A DNA stretch of 64,000 nt from an uncultured Kordiimonas sp. GTDB taxonomy: Bacteria > Pseudomonadota > Alphaproteobacteria > Sphingomonadales > Kordiimonadaceae. Shown here piece by piece: positions 55,131 through 62,156 of this stretch. The notes under the pieces were generated by a model. That model saw only the letters and a list, made by a program, of their open reading frames with translations. It had not been told where the DNA came from and did not search any database. Location: NCBI GenBank assembly GCA_947492375.1, contig CANLMI010000003.1:372001-436000 (forward strand), written 5' to 3'. Numbering within the stretch: the first letter of the stretch is position 1; each line of letters starts with the position of its first letter. The translations under genes were made by a program, and so were the position numbers.

Positions 55131-55197
55131 TTACAAGTGTAAAATTATAATATTGACATGGAATTACACTTGTAATAGTTAAATATTACATTCGTAA
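55131..55197 (+). promoter_or_regulatory. Three BlaI-type operators around a -35 box
   Basis: TTACAAGTGTAA (55131), TTACACTTGTAA (55164) and TTACATTCGTAA (55186) are three TTACA-NN-TGTAA dyads, spaced 33 and 22 bp, i.e. three and two helical turns. The first two are perfect and the third has one change. A TTGACA -35 box at 55153-55158 sits between the first and second. The geometry matches BlaI/MecI repressor sites upstream of the blaI-like gene itself, so autoregulation is expected. Confidence 0.85.
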
Positions 55198-55215
55198 TAA
55201 ATAGAGTTGTCTGTT

Positions 55216-55587
55216 ATGTCAATCGCCGTCAGTGACGCTGAAAAGATTATCCTTGATGCCTTATGGATTGAAAGCCCTTTAACCGCCGAGCAAATTGTTG
55301 ACCGGGTTGCAGCCGTTAATGGCTGGGAGCCGACAACTGTGCGGACGCTTCTAAATCGTTTGATGAAAAAAGAAGCAATCGCGGCAGAACGGGTTGAGCG
55401 CAAATATCATTACCGGCCTTTGATTGAACGCAGCGCCTTTTTAAAATCGGAAAGTCAGGCATTTTTGGGTCGTTTATTTGACGGTAAGCTTGCGTCCTTT
55501 GTTTCGCATTTTGCAGAAGACCGTCAATTGGGGGCAAAGGATATCGAAGCGCTTAAAAAACTCATCAAGGAAGCTGAAAGTGATTGA
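55216..55587 (+). CDS. BlaI/MecI/CopY-family repressor
   Basis: The 123-residue protein has a winged helix (ILDALWIESPLTAEQIVDRVAAVNGWEPTTVRTLLNRLMKKEAIAAERVERKYHYRPLI), matching BlaI and MecI in sequence and length. The C-terminal half contains the dimerisation helices. In the paradigm the M56 sensor triggers repressor cleavage and so induces the operon. Three operators lie just upstream. The stop overlaps the start of the sensor gene by 8 bp. Confidence 0.93.
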   Translation: MSIAVSDAEKIILDALWIESPLTAEQIVDRVAAVNGWEPTTVRTLLNRLMKKEAIAAERVERKYHYRPLIERSAFLKSESQAFLGRLFDGKLASFVSHFAEDRQLGAKDIEALKKLIKEAESD

Positions 55588-57256
55588 TAGTATCATCATG
55601 TATTTGTTGACCTTGAACGGCGTTATTGTTGCTGCGATTTTGGGTGTCTTTTTGCTGCGGCCACTGGTTCGTTTTGCATTTGGTTCTGTGGCGGCTTACC
55701 GGCTTTGGCTTATGGTTCCCTTTGCTTGTGCGGGATTGATAATTGCTGCGAACTTACCTGCTACTAACCTTAAAGGGCAGGGCGAGCCTGCGCCGGCACA
55801 GGTTGACAGAGTATGGGACAGCGTTGCGCCCTTGCACACTGTGCCTGCCAAGCGTGTTCCTGTTGAAATTTGGGCAGACATGGCGGCCTTGGCAAAAGGG
55901 CAGGCTTTTCAATTCGGTTTTCTGTTTGTTTGGGTGGTTGGTGGCTTGTCTGCCTTTGGCCTGATTATGATACGGCAATATAAATTGCGGCAGACTATTG
56001 GGGCAATTACGTATAACGAAGCCGGGTATTATACGTCAGAAAATGCAACAATAAGCCCGATGCTGGTCGGTGTTATAGCGCCCAAGGTTATTGTGCCTAA
56101 TAATTTTGATACATGTTATTCTAGGCACGAGCAGGTTTTGATCCTTGCCCATGAACGAGCCCATTTGCGGGCAGGGGATCATATAGTAAATGCAGTTATC
56201 GTTTTCTTTCAGTGCCTGAATTGGTTTAATCTGTTTATTTATAGCGCGCGCCCCAAAATACTCATGGATCAGGAATTGGCGTGCGATGCGCGCGTGTTAA
56301 CGCGTAGACCGGATGAGAAAAAAGCCTATATGCGTGCGCTCTTGAAGGCCCAGCATGTTTCATATGACGGTCTTTTGAAGGCTGCCTGGAAGCCGGCGGG
56401 GGCCCACCCACTTGTTGCGCGGGTTATGCAGTTGGGGCGGCCGGTTGATGGTGCTTTATCCGGCGTAAAGTGCCGTGTGGCAATTGTTGGGTTGTTGATG
56501 ATTATAAGCGGTACAGTAGCCTTTTTATCGCCGTTTCAAAGAGTTTATCATATCACAGATGGTGCCCTTAGCATTGCAAGTGCGGACGAGCGCCGATTGA
56601 TCGAACTGGTGCAAGCTGGCCGCGTGGCTTTGGTGCAAGGTCTTCTTGAAACCGGCCTTGATCCCAACGTGAATATTCTCCCTTATGGCACTCCGCTTAT
56701 TATTGCGGCAAGGAACGGCGACATTGATCTTATGGCAATTTTGGTGAACGCTGGTGCTGATGTCAATTATGCAGCACGAGGGCAGGGCTTTCCGCTTCTT
56801 GCTGCTGTCGAGAGTGGCCATGAACGTGCGGCCAAATACTTGCTATCACTCGGTGCACGCTCAAACGCGCGTGCCCTTGAAAATGATGCCAGCCCGCTTG
56901 TAACCGCCGCAAAGCAGGGAAATACCAAGCTTATTACAACGTTGATAACATATGGTGCTGACCCTAACATGACTGTGGAGGATGAAGGTACGGCACTTAT
57001 TGCAGCAAGCATGGCAGGGCAAGACAAAGCAGTAGACCTTCTGGTTAAACAGGGCGCTGATGTTAACCAAAAAGCGTATGTTGAGCGGCAGCATATAGAT
57101 GGTGACCGAAATAGTAACCGAAATGGTGGTCAGAATGGTGGCCGCTATCATGAGCCGACAACAGCGCGTATAGAAGCACAGCGCGGCAACCACAAAATGA
57201 TATCTGACTATTTTATGAGTCTTGAAAAAGTAGGCTTATCAGAGCCGCCACCATAA
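55580..57256 (+). CDS. M56 (BlaR1-type) membrane peptidase with C-terminal ankyrin repeats
   Basis: The GTG at 55580 overlaps the BlaI stop by 8 bp and has AAGGAAG upstream. The 558-residue protein has membrane helices at about 8-28, 37-58, 112-132 and 300-320, and the M56 zinc-protease motif HERAH (191-195) in the loop before EQELACDARVL. After the last helix, residues ~335-540 form about five ankyrin-type repeats (e.g. TPLIIAARNGDIDLMAILVNAGADVN). Classical BlaR1 carries a penicillin-binding sensor domain there instead. It should sense a signal outside the membrane and relieve BlaI repression, but through ankyrin repeats. The signal and the regulon are unknown. Confidence 0.9.
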   Translation: MIDSIIMYLLTLNGVIVAAILGVFLLRPLVRFAFGSVAAYRLWLMVPFACAGLIIAANLPATNLKGQGEPAPAQVDRVWDSVAPLHTVPAKRVPVEIWADMAALAKGQAFQFGFLFVWVVGGLSAFGLIMIRQYKLRQTIGAITYNEAGYYTSENATISPMLVGVIAPKVIVPNNFDTCYSRHEQVLILAHERAHLRAGDHIVNAVIVFFQCLNWFNLFIYSARPKILMDQELACDARVLTRRPDEKKAYMRALLKAQHVSYDGLLKAAWKPAGAHPLVARVMQLGRPVDGALSGVKCRVAIVGLLMIISGTVAFLSPFQRVYHITDGALSIASADERRLIELVQAGRVALVQGLLETGLDPNVNILPYGTPLIIAARNGDIDLMAILVNAGADVNYAARGQGFPLLAAVESGHERAAKYLLSLGARSNARALENDASPLVTAAKQGNTKLITTLITYGADPNMTVEDEGTALIAASMAGQDKAVDLLVKQGADVNQKAYVERQHIDGDRNSNRNGGQNGGRYHEPTTARIEAQRGNHKMISDYFMSLEKVGLSEPPP

Positions 57257-57356
57257 TTGGCTTTCATCATGGCTGATAGGTAAACCATAATCTAACGGCC
57301 ATTCAGATCAAACATTTCCATCTTTTATTTTAGCTAACTTTAGCGAAGGGTTACTT

Positions 57357-58427
57357 ATGTCTTTTTTCTTAGAAATCTTGTTATCAACAGGCCGTATGGT
57401 GCTGTTCATCCTATTGGTATTCTATTTTGAGACCTCCGCCGCCAATGCACAGCAGGTTGCGGGTATCACAGTACCTGAGCAGCATAATGTGCCCTCAATG
57501 GCACTTGGTACACAAAAGGGAATATTGGTTCATGTACCAAATGGATACCGGGATGAAGGCTTTGATCGTGCGTATCCGGTTATGTATGTATTAAATCGGG
57601 CAGAGAATTTTATTCTTGCCAGCCAGATAACCGATTATCTTGCGAGTAAAGGCAATATACCGGAAATGATTGTGGTTGGTGTTCCGCACTCGGGTAATTC
57701 ACGCGGTGAGTATAAACCATATGAAACAAAGGAACCGGGTAAGCGCCGCCCGGCGGTTGATAACCTTCGACAGTTTTTCAAGGATGAATTGATCCCGTTT
57801 GTTGACAAAACCTATCGCACGAAGCCGTCAAGAATTCTTGTTGGCCATTCGTTGGCCGGGTTGTTCACAACTGATGTGTTTTTAAACGATCCTGATTTGT
57901 TTAATGCATATGTTGCCTTAAGCCCATCTTATCATCACGGGCACGCGATTATAAAGGCTGCTAAACGTTTTATGGAAAGCGGCCGAGCACAGCAAAAGTC
58001 TGTTTTTTATAGTAATATTGGCGGCGATGAATTTTATAAAATCTTTGATCAATATCGCCGCATGCAATCAGTATTTAAAAGCCATGCGCCGGGTAGTATT
58101 CGGTGGATTATGAAAGAGGTCGATAATAATTCACACCGTGTTATGCCGCTGATTGGCCTTTATGATGGCCTGACCACTATTTATGCTGGTTATAATCTCT
58201 CGATGCCGCAATTTCAGCACCAACGTTATCAGGGTATTATCGATCATTATAATAAACTGTCAGAGGAAATGGGATATACCCATCAACCAACCAAAGATGA
58301 TTTGGAAAGTTTACACAGGTATTTTGCAAACCCTGATCAGCAGAATGACCCTGTGGTTGCAGAAGATGGAGCTGCTTATGTGGCGGACGCCAATAAATTA
58401 CTCAGATATTATTATGGGGGGCAATAA
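57357..58427 (+). CDS. Secreted esterase, alpha/beta hydrolase fold (PF00756-like)
   Basis: The 356-residue protein has a signal segment and an esterase-D/enterochelin-esterase-type fold, with the nucleophile elbow GHSLAGLFTTDVF and a late His in DNNSHRVMPLIG. The blocks YPVMYVLNRAEN and FFKDELIPFVDKTYRT are typical. It hydrolyses a small ester in the periplasm. A GAAGGG precedes the ATG. The gene is convergent with a small membrane protein. Confidence 0.9.
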   Translation: MSFFLEILLSTGRMVLFILLVFYFETSAANAQQVAGITVPEQHNVPSMALGTQKGILVHVPNGYRDEGFDRAYPVMYVLNRAENFILASQITDYLASKGNIPEMIVVGVPHSGNSRGEYKPYETKEPGKRRPAVDNLRQFFKDELIPFVDKTYRTKPSRILVGHSLAGLFTTDVFLNDPDLFNAYVALSPSYHHGHAIIKAAKRFMESGRAQQKSVFYSNIGGDEFYKIFDQYRRMQSVFKSHAPGSIRWIMKEVDNNSHRVMPLIGLYDGLTTIYAGYNLSMPQFQHQRYQGIIDHYNKLSEEMGYTHQPTKDDLESLHRYFANPDQQNDPVVAEDGAAYVADANKLLRYYYGGQ

Positions 58428-58438
58428 GGTAATTTGAG

Positions 58439-58918
58439 TTATGTATTGCTGGCTTTCTGAGGTCTTTTTAATGCCCTGAAAGCCACCGCATACCCAATGC
58501 CGATCGTTAGCACATAAAGCGATAATAGCCCGTGAAATAAAATCTGGTTATTGGACTGCCAGTCAAATGACAGGAAGTAGGGAATAACGAAACCACCGCG
58601 CAGGATCAGCACAAGTGCAATAAGGCCGTTTCCGACCCGTAACAAAGGTAGCCTGAGGATATAACCCAGTGCAGACAAACCATAGAGCGACCAAATAAAC
58701 AAAAGCGATGCAATGGTAAGCGTTGAAACCGGCGCGAGCCAAGTGCCATCACTGGCCGATTGAATAACCGCAGGCGGCGCGCCTAAAAACTCCATCCAAT
58801 AAGGCCCCGCCATCAGCGCGAGAATATGAACAAGGCCACCAAGTATGCAGCCGCTAACAGCCCAAAGTATAAGAAGCTGTTGCCATTTGGTGATAGGGGT
58901 GTTTTCTGGGTTCTTCAT
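58439..58918 (-). CDS. Small multi-pass membrane protein, unknown function
   Basis: This is a 159-residue protein with four hydrophobic helices (about 14-36, 63-83, 93-113 and 125-146). No conserved domain is recognised; the overall look is that of small inner-membrane proteins with a conserved charged tail. It stops 11 bp from the convergent esterase stop. Confidence 0.65.
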   Translation of the reverse strand: MKNPENTPITKWQQLLILWAVSGCILGGLVHILALMAGPYWMEFLGAPPAVIQSASDGTWLAPVSTLTIASLLFIWSLYGLSALGYILRLPLLRVGNGLIALVLILRGGFVIPYFLSFDWQSNNQILFHGLLSLYVLTIGIGYAVAFRALKRPQKASNT

Positions 58919-58997
58919 GATATTTCTCTATCAGGAACATGTGTATTTCTTTGAGGAAATTGCCAGGATTTATTGACAGGCATGGTGCTATAAAATT

Positions 58998-59834
58998 TCA
59001 ATAGGTGATGATTTTGGGTTGTCTTCGAGTTTTGATCTTGTTGCCGCTGAGGCTTGTGCCAAAGGCTGCATGCGTGCATTTGGTGTTTTTGGCAGTTTCT
59101 GGTGCGTCGCCAAAGAAAAAGTCAATGTTGAGGTCATATCTGTTTTTGCTCACCCCGTCCTTGATGAATGGGGTATATTTCCATTGTTTAAAGGCCTTGA
59201 TCGCTGCGTCTGAAAACTCGGGTGCAGATGTTGATGAAGGCACGACAGAGATAATTTTACCCGTAGAATCGAGGTTAACTATTAACGTTACTTTACCGGA
59301 TATCTTGTTGTTATCCTGTTCTTTCGGCATGTTTGGAGGGATACACTGCGATAGATTGTCAAACGGGTTTTGAACATCGCCCGCGTGTGACAATAACCCC
59401 GCATAACTAATGGTACAGGAATCATTATCCTGTTTTTTATGTTCTGTGGCAGGTTTTCGAAATTGAAAGGTTAGGGTTACGTCGCTGCGCGGGCTTTCTG
59501 TACCATCCTTTAAATAGGCAAAATATCGCCAATTTTTCAGAGCGAGCTTTACAGCATTCAAATATGTGTTGGTGTTTGCTTCTGATACTGTTTGAATAGT
59601 AGGGGCAAGGCGCACATCATGAATATATCCATCGGCATTAATATCAAATAGAACCGTAATATCTATATTATCTGGGTTGCGAGCAAGACGGGAAGGATAG
59701 CGCGGGTTCCTGCATGATTGCATTAGCCAAAGCCCATCTTCTGCTTTTTGTTCTTCAGAGATTACGGGTAATGAAGCAAAGGAAAGTAATGATCCAATCA
59801 ATAGTGCAATAAGCGATTTTTCTATTACAGGCAT
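58998..59834 (-). CDS. Secreted protein with two TonB C-terminal-like domains
   Basis: The 278-residue protein (ATG at 59834 after GGGGAG) has a signal segment and two TonB_C-like units. The first is NPRYPSRLARNPDNIDITVLFDINADGYIHDVRL and the second is KISGKVTLIVNLDSTGKIISVVPSSTSAPEFSDAAIKAFKQWKYTP. The long proline-rich region of true TonB is absent, so it is a soluble periplasmic relative and not a full energy transducer. Function unknown. Confidence 0.85.
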   Translation of the reverse strand: MPVIEKSLIALLIGSLLSFASLPVISEEQKAEDGLWLMQSCRNPRYPSRLARNPDNIDITVLFDINADGYIHDVRLAPTIQTVSEANTNTYLNAVKLALKNWRYFAYLKDGTESPRSDVTLTFQFRKPATEHKKQDNDSCTISYAGLLSHAGDVQNPFDNLSQCIPPNMPKEQDNNKISGKVTLIVNLDSTGKIISVVPSSTSAPEFSDAAIKAFKQWKYTPFIKDGVSKNRYDLNIDFFFGDAPETAKNTKCTHAAFGTSLSGNKIKTRRQPKIITY

Positions 59835-59938
59835 TATTAGCTCCCCAGTTTCTGACACATGAAAAGGTAGAGCTTTTAGAAATAAAGTTCAAATACTAAC
59901 CTGGTTAGTTAACCTGCCAAGCAATGTATCATGATGTT

Positions 59939-61144
59939 TTATTCTACGAGCTGGGTTGATTTACCTTCCCGGAATATGACAACACCGTCAAAGGCCTTGC
60001 TCCAATCGCTGGTGACCGGGTTATTGTTGTCGATATTGCTTGTTACCTTGCGAAGCTTCATCAAGGCCTCATGATTTAGGAATACTGTATTTGCAGCCGT
60101 ATCTTTAAGCGCTAAAGCTTCGAGCGAGCTATCTGTTGCCTTGGGGATACTTTTGACAGTTCTGCCAAACTTGTATGTGCCACCTGCTGCTGTGAAGGCG
60201 AGGGCATAGATATCATTGCCGTATTTTTCACGCATGTATGCGCCGAGGTTCTTACCACCCCTGAAATTTTGAAAGCCATCAGTTGATTTGGCTGCATGGG
60301 CATTTACGCTCCAGACAATGAATTTTGCGTTCTTTCGTGCCTCGTTTATCAGCCAATCGAGTGTGGTAAACATCGATTTATCGCGTTTGAAGCGAAGTGT
60401 GCCTGTATCTGTGAAATCACGGATCACGGCGCGTTCCATCGTGGCGGCCATGATGTAAAACTCTTTGTTTGTTTGTGCAGGGGCATCGGTCGCGGTCGTT
60501 TTCGCTCTGTTTGCCGTTTTAGCTTTGGACTTTGTTGCAGTCTTAATCTCACTAAGGCATTCGAGTACTCGTTCTTTTTCTGCTTCATTATAGGGCGCGT
60601 TATCGTCATATCGATACCAAAGGCGCTTGTAGAGAATTGAAGCGCATTCACCTTCTCGCTCGCCCTGAAGGTAGTTTGCAAAATCAGCGCTCATATCGCC
60701 GAGAGTATAAAATGATCCAACAATTGATATTTGATCATCCATACCACTGATGGTGAGCGCACCCGATTTTACCCGTTCCGTTACAAAAGGTATCAGGGGG
60801 GCAATACCCTTCGTGTTATAACGAATGCTGCCCATCGCAGATTTGATCATATCGGATGTGACGGGGTTTTGCTGACGTACCTTTTGCATGATTGCCATGC
60901 TGTCATAAAAACTAGCCTCGAATACTAAGTTGTCGAAACCGCACTCGTCAATCAGCCGTTTGGTAAGCGCTGTTTTGAAAGCAGGGGAATTCCCATCCCC
61001 GTGATTATTTTCACCGAGCAGGACAATGCGACTGTTGCACATTTCATTGGTGAGGGTGTTGATAATGCTATTCTGCACATTAGTGTTTGCTTCTACTTGC
61101 GTAGTTAACAGGAACAATAACGTATAGAATAGCCCCCTGATCAT
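59939..61144 (-). CDS. Erythromycin-esterase-like protein, secreted
   Basis: The 401-residue protein has a signal peptide (LFYTLLFLLTTQVEA) and the EreA/EreB-like fold, with IVLLGENNHGDG near the N-terminus, VFEASFYDSMA, and the late VWSVNAHAAKS. The second half has a Lys/Thr/Ala-rich linker insert. Family members hydrolyse macrolide lactones or related esters, but many act on other substrates, and resistance cannot be claimed. Its ATG overlaps the TAA of the upstream HD gene, so both are one transcript. Confidence 0.9.
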   Translation of the reverse strand: MIRGLFYTLLFLLTTQVEANTNVQNSIINTLTNEMCNSRIVLLGENNHGDGNSPAFKTALTKRLIDECGFDNLVFEASFYDSMAIMQKVRQQNPVTSDMIKSAMGSIRYNTKGIAPLIPFVTERVKSGALTISGMDDQISIVGSFYTLGDMSADFANYLQGEREGECASILYKRLWYRYDDNAPYNEAEKERVLECLSEIKTATKSKAKTANRAKTTATDAPAQTNKEFYIMAATMERAVIRDFTDTGTLRFKRDKSMFTTLDWLINEARKNAKFIVWSVNAHAAKSTDGFQNFRGGKNLGAYMREKYGNDIYALAFTAAGGTYKFGRTVKSIPKATDSSLEALALKDTAANTVFLNHEALMKLRKVTSNIDNNNPVTSDWSKAFDGVVIFREGKSTQLVE

Positions 61145-61836
61145 TATGCCTCCTCCAGTGCTTCCATATAGATGCTGCGTTTGGGGGCTTTGAATAGGCG
61201 CTCGACCATGGGGGTGAAAAATTCTAGGTTTTCGCTTTTATAGGCTGGGTCGAAGGCCGCTTGGTCATACTTATGGCAGAACTCTGCGGTGTAATCGAAC
61301 CATTCATGGCCCTTGTGAACATCACGCATATTTTTGTCTAATCCCAAATGATGAAAGAAATAATAGCCCTGAAACAGGCCGTGGTTCGCAACCATCCAGT
61401 GGTTCTGCTCTGACACAAAGGGTTTCAGGATCGCTGCCGCCACGTCAGGGTGGTTGAAGGAACCGAGCGTATCACCAATATCATGCAATAGCGCGCAGAC
61501 CACATATTCCTCATCGCGGCCATCGCGGTGGGCGCGGGTTGCCGTTTGTAGCGAATGCGAAAGCCGGTCGATCGGGAAACCACCATAATCACCGTCCAGA
61601 AGGCGTAGGTGATCGAGCACACGTTTCGCCAAGCCCTTATTAAAATCCTTGGCATGATCCGCAATGATTGCCCAGTCTTCAACCGTGCCTTCGATCATTT
61701 CCTTGAATTTAGCCTGCCCTGTGTTTGCCTGCCCTGTGTTTGCCTGCCCTGTGTTTGCCTGCCCTGTGTTTGCTTGATTGGCGTTTGCCAGATTGGCGTT
61801 TGAGTGTTTAGCGGGGCCAGTTTTCATGTCGTCCAT
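61144..61836 (-). CDS. HD domain phosphohydrolase-like protein
   Basis: The 230-residue protein (ATG at 61836 after GGAGGGAGAG) has a tandem repeat-rich N-terminus (NTGQA units) and an HD domain with HSLQTATRAHRDG, LLHDIGDTLGSFNH and a later His-rich MVANHG/YYFFHHLGLD segment. The HD couple marks a metal-dependent phosphohydrolase, often on nucleotides or phosphonates such as the PhnZ-related group. It is coupled to the erythromycin-esterase-like gene downstream. The substrate is unknown. Confidence 0.88.
   Translation of the reverse strand: MDDMKTGPAKHSNANLANANQANTGQANTGQANTGQANTGQAKFKEMIEGTVEDWAIIADHAKDFNKGLAKRVLDHLRLLDGDYGGFPIDRLSHSLQTATRAHRDGRDEEYVVCALLHDIGDTLGSFNHPDVAAAILKPFVSEQNHWMVANHGLFQGYYFFHHLGLDKNMRDVHKGHEWFDYTAEFCHKYDQAAFDPAYKSENLEFFTPMVERLFKAPKRSIYMEALEEA
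61712..61803. repeat. 15-nt tandem repeat in the HD gene
   Basis: About six units of TGCCTGCCCTGTGTT-like sequence (read on the + strand) encode Asn-Thr-Gly-Gln-Ala repeats; four are nearly identical and two have diverged to NANQA and NANLA types. They form a low-complexity N-terminal tail before the HD domain. Confidence 0.9.
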
Positions 61837-61895
61837 CGGTGCTCTCCCTCCGTATTCCATATGAAACGCTATCAGATCGCGGGCTGTGGTGCAAT

Positions 61896-61911
61896 TGTCC
61901 GCTTTTGGACA
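61896..61911. promoter_or_regulatory. TGTCC-N6-GGACA dyad, possible activator site
   Basis: A perfect inverted repeat TGTCC/GGACA separated by six bases lies about 90 bp upstream of the sigma-54 promoter. Bacterial enhancer-binding proteins bind such dyads at this distance, so it is a candidate activator site for the promoter downstream. Confidence 0.5.
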
Positions 61912-61995
61912 GAGAAGTGTTCAATATCGTACACAGTATCAGCGTGATCGAATGCAGGAAAAATTTAAGTGACTGATTTATATGACTTTTATCTA

Positions 61996-62012
61996 TTGGC
62001 ACGCTTCCTGCT
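61996..62012 (+). promoter_or_regulatory. Sigma-54 promoter for the ABC permease gene
   Basis: TTGGCACG-CTTC-CTGCT matches the sigma-54 consensus with a perfect -24 element and one change in the -12 element. The critical GG and GC are 10 bases apart. It lies 145 bp before the permease ATG, in a region with no other gene. Confidence 0.75.
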
Positions 62013-62156
62013 GTTATAGGGCTATACATGTGCTGATACAAAAATGAAACGGCCGTCACGACAGCGAGGCCATAGATACCCAAACAAGGCACATGTTGAA
62101 AACACAACCCCGATAAACGGGTAAAAGTAATAAAAGCGACGGCGAGGATAGAAATT

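Noticed and set aside
59939-61144. Macrolide resistance gene
   Set aside because: The protein is only family-level related to erythromycin esterases, so resistance cannot be inferred from sequence.
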